Made by a program: the position numbers and the translations under genes. Positions 11,020 to 20,974 of a stretch of DNA of 64,000 bases are shown here, piece after piece (the first letter of the stretch is position 1; every line of letters starts with the position of its first letter). Under the pieces are notes generated by a model. That model was not told where the DNA came from. It did no database searches and saw nothing but the letters and a program-made list of their open reading frames with translations. The DNA comes from Lathyrus oleraceus (Eukaryota > Streptophyta > Magnoliopsida > Fabales > Fabaceae). The stretch lies in assembly GCF_024323335.1 (NCBI RefSeq), contig NC_066585.1:84308614-84372613 (forward strand). Direction: 5' to 3'.

Positions 11020-12761
11020 TGGTCGCGACTTTATGAGTCTATCGGGGTACTAACTGCAAGCGCACAGTCTAATCGCGTAGTTTTAAAAGATATCGATCCC
11101 ACAGAAACTTAATGAATCGATCTACCGTTTTTCTAGGGTTACTGCGTAAAGCTAAGGCGGATGATACTTTAATGATTAGGGAAAAAAAATAAAACTAAAT
11201 TTGGATCTAGATAAAATATCAAATAATATGGATATTAGTATGTAGTTCGTCGTATTTGGGGAATCAAATCTTCGTTGGTCTTTTTCTTAATTTTAAAATA
11301 AGTCTTTTCAGTAGGCACTATTAATTAAAAGTCTTTTCCTCAAACTCTCGCTCTGTTGAATTAGACTATGACTTTATATTTTAACGTACGCTCTCACTAT
11401 TTCGTTAAGTCTAAAATCACTTTTGAAAATAATAGAATCTATAGAAACTCCTTTTGAGAAAATACTAACCGTTTAAACGCCCTCGTCTCAAACTCTCGCT
11501 CTGTTGACTTAGATTATATGATTAAACTTAAATGCTTAACTCTCGTCCTCACATTTAACTTTTAAAAATAATTTTTGAAAATAATTAGAATTTAATTAAC
11601 CTTAAAAATTGCTTTCGCCCTGATTTAAAGTTAATGTTCAATTTACACTATCCAATTAAAAACTCAAACTGTCGTTCTATTGATTTTAACTTCTTTATGT
11701 CTTTTACTCTCGTACAAAAACCTTGGTATTAACTTTGTAAATTGAGACCAGAAAAAGAGTGACTATATTCTGAAATAAATTTAAACCAACTCAATTTGGG
11801 TTCCTTTATTCCGCTTACTCTACATACCAATATCTAAATTAATTAGCCAGACATGATAAACATGCATAAACAATAATCATGCATAAATACGGCCATATCA
11901 AACAAACAACATATATAAACAGCGGAACAAAGCATATGTAAATTAAAACGATAAATCAATTAATTAATGAACCTGGAAAAATACTAGAAATCTGGATTTT
12001 ATCTCCTACGCTTCGATGCTCGAACACTCCACCACAAGTCGGTTGGATTTGTTCTTCACAATTCTCGATCAGATAGGAAAGTAAAAACAAGGAAATAAAA
12101 TACTATGATCTAACGTAAGGTTAGATCTAGTAAAAATTACACAATAGTTTCCGGTGTAGAAACTATCGTGAGAAAGTAAATTGTATGCTTCGGAAATTAA
12201 ACTAAAAGAAAAGAAGAAATAAATTGCTTGAAAAATTAGGATGCTGGCAAAATTGTACGGAGAAGAGAGAGCTTCAATTGGCTTTTGTGAGGTTTATTTA
12301 TATTAACCTCCCAAGATAACCGTCTCCTAGAATGTGTCTTCAGTATGGTTCAAAGCGTCTCCGAGTGCATGAGAGAATTTAGGGGAAACCGTCCACTCAG
12401 TCACGCACGTAAAGCCCAAAATATAGGAGTGGAATGTGTGACGTCCGTCACACTATGTGTTACGGTCATAACACTAGGTCTTAGGACGTGGCGATCGGCA
12501 CGTGCTTGTTGCGGTCGTGACAGCAATTTTTTTGTTCCAAACGTGGGCTGGGCTTTGGTGCTTCAACTTGCTACTTTTCCTAGAAAACATTCTTTTTGCA
12601 CCCCTTTTCTTTCTTTTTCACATGTGCTTTAAATAATGATACCTGAAATAAATAATAAGAAAATGCCGAGTAATATCGAATAATATAAAATAAATTGAAT
12701 CAAATAACGATATAATTTAATTAAATCAAGTCTAAAAATGTGATATAGTTTCATGTTATCA
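11020..12761 (-). repeat. Athila 3' LTR (1742 bp)
   Basis: Begins TGGTCGCGAC on the + strand and ends GTTATCA, so on the - strand it reads TGATAAC...CGACCA. In the first 330 bases aligned with 45786-47528 I count about six substitutions and one single-base gap. Within it lie the TATA box at 12295-12302 and TGACG-type palindromes at 12437-12530. A 95-codon open stretch on the other strand (12345-12632) repeats in the other LTR and is not a gene. Confidence 0.96.
12295..12302 (-). promoter_or_regulatory. TATA box of Athila LTR, inside an inverted repeat
   Basis: TATAAATA on the - strand, bracketed by GAGGTT (12289-12294) and AACCTC (12305-12310), which are perfect complements. The copy in the 5' LTR is at 47062-47069. 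Upstream in transcription sense (12437-12452) lies TGTGACGTCCGTCACA, a TGACG/CGTCA inverted repeat like the binding sites of plant TGA-type bZIP factors, followed by TTACGGTC and TGCGGTCGTGACA. Promoter role is inferred from position and motifs. Confidence 0.6.
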
Positions 12762-12799
12762 AACTCCCCCACACTTAGACTTTTGCTTGTCCTCAAGCA
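12762..12799 (-). promoter_or_regulatory. Athila polypurine tract and adjoining hairpin
   Basis: On the - strand AAGTGTGGGGGAGTT directly precedes the 3' LTR start TGATAAC. Just upstream is TGCTTGAGGACAAGCA (12784-12799), a 6-bp stem with a 4-base loop. I recall this combination as typical of plant Athila/Tat elements. It should prime plus-strand DNA synthesis. Confidence 0.85.
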
Positions 12800-13885
12800 A
12801 GAAACAATGTAGAAATCGATTTTTTTTTTAAATATTAGCCAGATGAAATTTCCAAACACACATCAGTTCGTAATAGGTTGCAAGTAAATCTCGTTAGAAA
12901 TAACCTGAGTTTAATCTTAACATCAAAAACTACCGTAACAACACTAAATAATCCCACCTTATGCAAACTAGTTCGAGTCATGCTATTATAGCTCAGCCTA
13001 GTTCTTTTACTCTTATTTCACCCGTTTTCATTCGAGTGAAATCACATTAAGCCCTTTATCTTTTCGCGCACATAGTGGAGTAACCGGTTAGCGATTCTGA
13101 TCCCCTTTTAGTTAGAAGTTCTGGTACATAAGTTGGATAACTTCTTTATTTAGTCTATTGCAAATTGCGGGGGATCGGACCTTAGTCCTCCCTACCAAGT
13201 TCAGCACCAGAAACCGCTGAACCAACTCACAATGGATCGTTCATACTATGGTTTTATAGGGTCTGCAACCTTTGGATTAAATGATCGAGTAAGGATCACC
13301 TAACTTAATTAGTGCGTTTCCTGATTTTTAATATGTTGTTTTGGGAATCATTCACTTGTATTCCTCGCTCTCCACGTAGTTTGCTATTAAGATGGTGCCG
13401 ACTTCTCGTATAAACTACTCGGGGTTACTATAAAACTAAAAGTTCAAGGAATTGGTATAATAGGTACTTAAACTGATCTAACATGCTGAGGTTTTTAGAG
13501 TGTTGGAGCGGTAATAATTTTGTCTTAATTTCACTCAAGTTTTATAAAATAAGCAACCTTTATACTTATTGAGTGTGTTGAATTTTGTTATGGCTCAAGA
13601 AAATTGAGGAGAATAGATAATAAAAATTTTCACACTAGGGACTTGACTTAAGAAAAAAAATTTATTATTGAAAGGGAAATAACATACTTGAAAGGGAAAT
13701 AAACATACTGATAGGAAATCTTAACATGAATGAAACAAAGTATAACATACTTGAAAGGGAAATAAACATACTGATAGGAAATCTTAACATGAATGAAACA
13801 AAGTTTCCCCCCCCTACACTTAAATAAAACATTGTCCCCAATGTTTAAAAAAAAAACGAAAAAAAGGGGAAAATGGTACCCAAAC
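12800..13885 (-). other. Athila 3' untranslated region
   Basis: About 1.1 kb between ORF-B and the purine tract, with no supported gene; open stretches are short. It contains a perfect 63-bp tandem duplication (13681-13806) and, right after the ORF-B stop, a second purine tract (GGGGACAATG then TAAGTGTAGGGGGGG on the - strand, about 13805-13845) resembling the true one at 12762. Confidence 0.75.
13681..13806. repeat. 63-bp perfect tandem duplication
   Basis: Unit 13681-13743 is repeated at 13744-13806 with differences only at the last bases, and a partial unit precedes it near 13669. The perfect match implies a recent slippage or recombination event within this element. Confidence 0.95.
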
Positions 13886-14983
13886 TCAATTCTGCTTGCG
13901 TCCTCTTGTTCTCGGACCCGGTGATCGTTCACGTTCTGCCAAGTCATCAAACCTGTTAAGCAAGTCAGTGAACCTCTGGTCGGTTATTGCATTCCTCTCT
14001 TGTTGTTGTTGTTGCATCTGGCGCATCAGTTGCATTACTTCGTTATTCTGCGCATGCATGGCATCAAGCCGTTGGTCTTGATGTTCAATAGCATCCATGA
14101 TGTCATCATTTGTTGCAGGCCTTCTTCTTCGACGATGTCGGGAGGATGGACCAGCTACATTATCGAAAGGATTATGTGGGACAGAATGTTGTTCAGGACC
14201 TTGATCACCTTGCTCCATTTCATCAAACTCGTCTGGGGGAGGGTTTGCTTGTGTAGGCATGGTAGGTTCGGGAGCATTCAAATCGTAGATGAATCTGTTA
14301 GGGTTAGTAACATCGGTGAGTGCAATGTTGGGCAAAATGACGCTTGGGATTTCTTGGTTATTCACCATAAGATAATAATTCCCGCCTACCCTATTTTTGA
14401 TTAAGCGGCAGGAGCGACAATAGCTGATATCCATAAACAGGGGTGGCAAAGATTGCAAATTCTGAAGTCGGTCCCCTAAATTTAAACCGAGTGCGATGGT
14501 GGTTATTAATCCTCCAATCACAAAAGGTTGATTGCCTCGAGCACAAAGGGTACGGATATGGTGAAGTAAGAAAGAGGCGGCGTTGACCCTTGTATTTGCT
14601 GAAAAGATGCAGTGTAGGAAGAATAATTCTTTCGCGTTAACTTTGCTGTTGTTGGCTCTTCCAAAGATGGTGTTTTGCAAAATACGGATAAAATACCGGA
14701 TAATGGGGTTGTGTATGTGTGAAGCAAGTAATGCATCCCAATTGGTGGTTACCACACCGGATATTTTTCCAAAAATTTCGAATGCGATCGTGTTCCACTA
14801 TGAGTTTGGAGGGATTCTTGGGTGGACGTCGTCTCCTTCAGGAAAACGTAGCATGACACTCAACTGTTCTTGAGATAGTGCATACTCAGTGTTGAACATA
14901 CGGAATTTTACGGCACCGGTTAAGTACTCGTCCTCACCGGTTGGAGTTGTGTATGAATAAGAGCTTAAAAACTCCAAGGTGAG
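13886..14983 (-). pseudogene. Athila ORF-B, main part (ORF-1-type protein), interrupted by Ogre
   Basis: Continues from 37679 on the far side of Ogre. Visible segments are LEFLSSYSYTTPTG, AVKFRMFNTEYAL, IHNPIIRYFIRILQNTIFGR, ELFFLHCIFSANTRVNAASFLL and FVIGGLITTIALGLNLG. Then follow an acidic, proline-rich stretch, a short basic run (RHRRRRRP), a Gln-rich segment and the end RTRGRKQN. The same ordered motifs occur in ORF-A, and the pattern matches the Arabidopsis Athila ORF-1 family (unknown function, sometimes called env-like). I see no signal peptide or clear membrane span. A TAG at 14798-14800 also interrupts it. Full length would have been about 440 codons. Confidence 0.8.
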
Positions 14984-16247
14984 TGTAACACCTCAAAATT
15001 TGCCCTCCTCTATTGGGACTAGCTTAACATATTGCATTTCATTTATAGGTCATTAGTCATTGCATATTTGCATATCATGTGGCTACATTGAGCAAGTCAT
15101 CCTCCTAGGTCTTGATCAGAAGATAAAGAGGTTGAGATTCAAGCTAAGGGTTTCATTGAACTGATCACTAATCATCTGAGGGTTGGTGCTTCAAATTAGG
15201 GTTTCTTGATTCCTCAAGGGGATTGAGCTTCATCTTAGTTGAAATGATACATCATCATCATCATCGTGGTTTTATCATCACCAAGAGATTCATAATGCTT
15301 CATCAGATTCCTTGGGATTAGGGTTTTGACCTCTGGTCAACCCTAATCATCTGAATTGTGCCAATCAGGGCTGGTCAAGGAGATGGGGTTTTCAATGGAT
15401 ATGGGGATCATCATATGATTATATTGAACTTATGAAAGCTAGGGTTTCATCATTGAGCTATTTCATCAGGAGTTTGAAGCTCAAGTTCATCTATGCATGG
15501 CCAGTTCATTTGTCAGTCAACAAAAGTCAACCACAAGTCAACTGATGGATTTGGAGGTGGGAGAGGGTTAGAGACACTTCATTCATGTCTAAACAAGTTT
15601 CATTTGACATTTCAAACATCAAGAATGAAGAAAATAAAGTCAGATGAAAACTTTCCAAAAATAGAAAGTGACTTGTAATTCAAAACTGCCAAAAATGGAA
15701 AGGTTTTCTCCTCAAAATTACATGTCCAAAAATGCTTCAAATGAAATGTTTTTCAACATGAAAGTTGTAGATCTTGCTCTCACCTTTCCAAAAAGTCCAA
15801 GAACATGAATTTCTCATGTGTGGTTGGCAAGTTATGATCAAATCATTGTCAAGAAAAGTTGAATTTCAAAGTTGGATAACTTTTGATTCAAATGGCCAAA
15901 TGGAGTGAGACCTTTTTGAGCAAATTTCTTTTGATGTACTTTATCCAATTCAAGCATTACATTTCATTAAAACTCATCACACAAAAAGTGCATTTTTCAA
16001 GTGAACCTATTTTGAAATTTGGAGGGAAAAAGGTGATTTTGAGAAATATGCATTGTTTTCACGTAATTCCACTTGCATTAGCTTACAAACATCATTTTAA
16101 ACTTGCTCCAAACTAGAAATTGCACTGTTACATTGATTTTCACAAGGAAGGGTGAATTGGCCAATTTGCCATTTAGCATGAAACTTGATTTTCACTTAAA
16201 CACTTGCATTAACACTAATTAGGATTAACAACATCATTAGCATCACA

Positions 16248-16254
16248 TATAAAG
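16248..16254 (+). promoter_or_regulatory. Possible TATA box of Ogre LTR
   Basis: TATAAAG in CATCACATATAAAGCC, followed 70-130 bases later by a pyrimidine-rich stretch (TTTTTCTCTCAACTTTCTTC). The copy in the 3' LTR is at 34001-34007. It is the best candidate I find in this long LTR, but no other promoter evidence is visible. Confidence 0.4.
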
Positions 16255-19182
16255 CCATAATCATAACTGTTTTCTGATTAACCATAACGGAATTGTGAAT
16301 TCTAGATCTAGATCCAAAACTTTTGCATTTTTCTCTCAACTTTCTTCATCAATTTTCTTCATTCTTTTTGCCTTGCCTTCGATCAATTCATCATCTACAT
16401 GCATATTGGAAGTGGATTGAAGCAAAATCTTGAAGAAATCAAGCAAAATCGTGGACTGTTACAAGAGTGTTCAACAATGGCAAATGGAGATTTCATCGTG
16501 TTCAAGCACTGTTGAGCTAAAGCCTTGCATTCATTCATCTTCCACATCATCATAGAACTTCTGTTTTGCACTTCCATGGCCTGAAACACGCGAATCAACT
16601 TCTGCCAATTCTTGAAGGTGGGTTTTCGACTTGATAATTCATGCAATTAATGGATGTGTTTGATAGATCTTGGAACATAGGTTAATCTGCACTTTGAATC
16701 GTTAATTTTCATCAAGTATTGAACAAGTTATGCTGATTGGAAGTTTCACATGTGAAAATGTTTTGGATCGATTCTCTTAAATTAGGAAGAATTAGGTTAA
16801 ATCAATGTGAGATTGTTGATGTACATTAGGAGATCTTTCCAATGATGTATGGTTTGTGAATTTTCGTGACAAAAAGTTCATGCGCTGGGTTTGGATGATG
16901 AACATATGATGAATGTTTGAAATTTTTTCCAGAAACCTTGTTAGATCCAGTTTTTCGCGTTTTGCATGGCTGTTGGTGTTAGTCATACTGTAGCGCGCCA
17001 GGATTTGAAATTGGCCTGGCTTCGATCCTCCACTAGAGCATTTCCACTTTTGCCTTTTCCATTTTTTCTTCATATATGCTATACATATTTCACCATGCCA
17101 TTTCATTTTTTTTTATTTTTTCTTCCATTCAAAATTCCATAACTCCTAAACCATTAATCCAATTAACATGATATTTTTTGTTCCAAGATCCTTGTAATCT
17201 CTACTATTTTTTGATTATTTTTGCAAAAATTGTGCACGTGTGGGTTGTGACATGGCCTAGGGTTTGTTCACATGTATTCTTTCATGCACCTTGCTTGATG
17301 TTTTGATCATGAAATGATGATTCCTGATCCAAAATTCTTGAAATTTTTCATGTGCAAACTAGAGACCTTAATGGACATTTTGGCTTTGAGTTTGTGATTT
17401 TATCATTCATGGTTTGTGAGATATGAGCTGTTGAATCTAGGTGTGACAATTTGTGTCACACCATTTCTTGTCCTACTTCCTGATTTTATTTGCCATGCCA
17501 TATGAACTTGAAATGAGCTGAATTTTTTCATGTTGAATCTTATGGATCTTAGGATGTCTTGTGAATTTTCCTGGAATTTTTGAATGCATTTCCTATTTGT
17601 TTGAGAATTTCTCCCCTGTTTGACCAATTGTGAACCTTTTGTGAGTCATGATCTCATATGTTTTGTGAAATTCTTGTGGTTTATTGGATGGACTTGAAAT
17701 TTGGCATGTGTATTGTAGACATCTTGAAGTTTGCCATGGTTTTGATTTCACTCATTTATCATGTTTGGTTTCTGTTTTATGATTGCTTGAAGTTGATGTA
17801 TGATTTAATGCCTTGTATGAGCTTGTTTGAGTATGCTTTGGCTTGATGAATTTAATTGACTTGCTTCCCTTTGTCCAAATGGCCTGAAATTTGGTGTGAT
17901 GATCCTTTAATGAGTGATGTTTATCCATGAATTTTTTGGGAATTTATTGAATTGTTTGTGAGTTAATTTGAATTGGATATTTCTGTTTGGTCCTATGAGG
18001 TTCTAAATTGCATGCTTGGCCTTCTATGCTTCATGAAATGATGTTGGTTGATGATATGAACATGAGACCAATTGGATTTGATTCTTATTTGATTGATCTT
18101 GATTTTTGATAATTTTCATGTTCTGTTTTGGATTATTGATCCCCCTTTGACCCTAGGCCATGTCCTAGTGGTTAGTGCTTAATGTTTGAGTTGTGTTTTC
18201 AGGATAAAAAGCATATGGCATGGAGGAATTAATTCACTTGGCTTAAGTTGTTTGTTTGATTGATGTTGATTAACATTAAGTTTGTTTTGTAGGTGGCTTC
18301 TAAGTCATTTGTGTTGAGCATTGGCTTATGCTTTGCTTGATGCATTGCTTGTGTACAGTTAACTGTTGACTTTTAGTTTGTCTGTTTGACTGTTTAAGCT
18401 GTGTACTGATTATGTTAGATTGATTTCAGGTACCTTAATTGCTATAGTTCATTTTGAACTTGCTTGGGCTGTTGCTTGGTTGTATAAACCATTTGAGGTA
18501 TAACATTTCTTCTCCATGTAGTCTGGAAGACCTGGCCTGTTATTGGGTCAGGCACCTGTCTGAAGTCCTCCTTAAGAGGCAATGCTTGTGCTTGTTTATT
18601 TTTGTCCCCAAGCAGGAAAAGACCTTTGATAAGGCAATTGGCAGATACAAGAGATGTGCAATCCATCTCCTGCTATTCAGTTGAGTCATCCCTCTGCTCA
18701 CACAACTGGTGTTGATGCATTGTGGATCCTAACCCAAGATCCTTGTACAGTTGTACAGTTGAGTCAGTGTCATAAGTGTAGAAGGGTTCCCACTTTCTGA
18801 ACCCACACTTCATTTGTCTAAAGCTCTCCCTGGCCAGGGATAAGAGCTGTGAGGCACACCCCTCACTTCCTATTTCATCTGCTTCACCCTAACTCTCAAT
18901 GTTAGGTTTAAGAGCTAACATCACCTGATACAGTTGGTTTGCTTTGGCAGCCTAACCCTTGTGTGAGCGCACCTTGTTTGGATATAGTGTGTGCTAATTG
19001 TGAATGTTTGCTTTGTTTTGATTATGCTTGCATGCTTTGCTTTGCCTGGTTAGGATTAGCTTGCTTCCTGAGCAAGTTAGATAGCAACCTTAACTTAGGG
19101 ATGATATGCATGATAACATCTAGGCTTGAGTCATAGTCTCCCTAGTTGTGTCTCCCTCTGTATCTGGTTAAGCTAGTCTTTT

Positions 19183-19603
19183 TCCCCTGTTAAGGGGAAC
19201 TACGTTGCCCTGATCCTCATACCAGATGAGGTACGTAGGCAGGAGGTCGTACGAGATCTCTCCGGGCACCCTTTTTCTTTTGTGTGTGTTTGCTTGACAG
19301 TTGCTAGACTCGAGTGCCAGACTCCTTAGTAACTTATTGTTTGTTATCCTTCTTGTGTGTGTTAGGAGACGGATGTAAGCCCAGCGATTGGCATTCTGTA
19401 TCCTATTGTTGTGTGCTTGGAGTCCGGTATAAGTCCATCAAGTGGCATCTGGTTTCCAGTGTGGGTTTGTTTGGTTCGAAAGCTGATGTAAGTCCAGGGA
19501 TTGGCGTTCGGGTTCCCTGTTTGCCTTTTTGTGTTTTGTTTGTTTCGACGTGCGTGAGTCGAACTACGGTAGCTCTGATTCTCATTCCAGATGAGATACG
19601 TAG
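19183..19603 (+). other. Repeated hairpin module in the distal Ogre LTR (candidate structured RNA)
   Basis: Five linked elements. First, TTCCCC/GGGGAA hairpin (19183-19200). Second, hairpin A1 (19201-19239): outer stem CTACGT/ACGTAG, inner stem CCTCAT/ATGAGG, loop ACCAG. Third, three diverged units of about 55 bp (about 19363-19405, 19418-19459, 19472-19515), each carrying GTAAGYCCA...TGGC-type sequence and closing GGA/TCC pairs. Fourth, hairpin A2 (19564-19603): outer CTACG/CGTAG, inner TCTCAT/ATGAGA, loop TCCAG. Between A1 and A2 one inner pair changes from C-G to T-A with pairing kept. The same structures recur in the 3' LTR (36937-37358). The region would be in the RNA leader. Function is unknown. 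Confidence 0.6.
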
Positions 19604-19920
19604 GCATAGGATGCGATATCCTAGCGAGCCCTCTCCCCTCTTCTCCCACCTGTGTTGTTTGTGTGTGTGATGTTTATTTTAGCAACCTTTTCCTATCTTT
19701 TAGAGCGTGGATCCCGTCGAGTACGACGGATGCGTAGGGGTGCTAATACCTTCCCTTCGCATAACTGACTCCCGATCCCATTCTCTTTGGTCGTGAGACC
19801 ATGTCTTTTCCAGGTTTACTTCGAGCGTTTCCTTTCCCTCCTTTGGGATAAATAACGCACGGTGGCGGCTCTGTGTTGTTTTGTTTTAGCCCGCCGGTTG
19901 TTTTTCGCGGATGCGACAGC

Positions 19921-19938
19921 TGGCGACTCTGTTGGGGA
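19921..19938 (+). promoter_or_regulatory. Ogre primer binding site (Arg tRNA type)
   Basis: TGGCGACTCTGTTGGGGA starts two bases after the LTR. TGGCGACTC is complementary to a tRNA 3' end of ...GAGTCGCCA, as reported for Ogre elements (arginine tRNA). Confidence 0.88.
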
Positions 19939-20974
19939 ATTGCGAAGTTGACCTATTGCTGGTCCATCTTCCCTAAGCAAGTCTCTCCTAGCATTTTAGG
20001 ATAGTTTAGGTTGCTTGTATTGCTTTATTTATTGCATTTATTATTCTGATTGTGTATATATTTGCATAAATATTTGCATGCATCATACTATCATGTTGTT
20101 GTTCTCTGTATAGGTGGTTCCTCTGTTTTGGGGTGGGTGTTCTGAGTGGGGCTAAAACCCAGGCCCGAGTATACACCTAGGATTAGTGTGGTCTCATGTT
20201 GCCTCCTTCATGTTAGGTCAACATGTGTTTGGCAACGTGATGTACCACAAGCCGGACGAGGTTCTTTTGAGGGAGCTTTTCCTTTGTGGAGTATCCACTT
20301 TGGTTGAGTTACTTCATCTGAGCTATTGACTTCGGTGACCGATCATTTCCCGGATCTTTGGTTTAGAGGATCTTAAGAGAGCTACAACGGCACACCCGAA
20401 AGAGCAAACCCGTTGAGTATCTTCGCCCGATTGTCGAGACTATTATCCGCCTTAGGATGACCTGATTAGAATTTACCTGTGAGGGGAGGGTGATTCTTAC
20501 AGATGCATGTTCAGATGGTGACTTTGATGGTGACTATTGGTTTCGTTGATCAGAGTCTTATTTATAAGTCGGATGTATCGACATTTCTTTCCGAGACGTC
20601 GGAGTGCTATCCGTGGTATTTATCAGTGGGGATCCATTTATTTCAGGATTCCCCGGGTCGATTCAGAGGATTGTGGTTATCTGCTCAGAGATTGTCTGAT
20701 GATGATGATGATGATGTATCTTTCAGTTCCGTTTATTTCGGAACCCTTGATTTGGATTTGTGGTTACAAATTCCTTCAGATGGTTGTGATCAGTTCAGAG
20801 ATCAGGGCTGTAACTCAGAACAACAGATGTTCAGATGACTCGGAGGATGACTATGCATTGCATTCATTCATCAGCATCATCACATTTTGCATTTACCTGC
20901 ATCTAACACATGTTTATCCATATGCAGGGACATTTTTGATCAAGATCCTGGTTGAGAGACTTCTTTGCTCAGAC
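19939..20974 (+). other. Ogre leader between primer site and ORF1
   Basis: About 1 kb with no supported gene. The ORF1 frame is open from 20537, but the part before 20975 does not look like protein and includes a GATGATGATG run (20698-20716). A splice-acceptor-like site TTTATCCATATGCAG ends at 20927, 48 bases before the chosen ORF1 start. Confidence 0.7.

Larger units (their letters stand above)
14984..19918 (+). repeat. Ogre 5' LTR (4935 bp)
   Basis: Begins TGTAACACCTC and ends GGATGCGACA. It has many short open stretches repeated in the other LTR, none gene-like. It holds a possible TATA box (16248-16254) and, in its last 750 bases, a set of repeated hairpins (19183-19603). Because the TATA lies about 1.26 kb in, roughly 3.6 kb of this LTR would be transcribed as R-U5. 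Confidence 0.97.

Noticed and set aside
12345..12632. 95-codon open frame, repeated at 47112-47399
   Set aside because: It lies on the strand opposite to transcription within both Athila LTRs and overlaps the promoter; conserved only because LTRs are copies.
13648..13950. 100-codon frame on the - strand next to ORF-B
   Set aside because: It overlaps the 63-bp duplication and the purine tract; the repeat HVKISYQYVYFPFKYVI comes from the duplication.
18454..18684. Small frames in the Ogre LTR, repeated at 36208-36438
   Set aside because: Present in both LTRs only as copies; no start context, no family resemblance, and short.
19201..19603. Hammerhead ribozyme in the Ogre LTR
   Set aside because: CTGAT occurs in both hairpins, but the required CTGATGA and GAAA core is absent.
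19921..19938. tRNA gene
   Set aside because: Only the 18-base complement of a tRNA 3' end is present, as expected for a primer site. The same holds for 8414-8427, 45763-45780 and 56927-56940.
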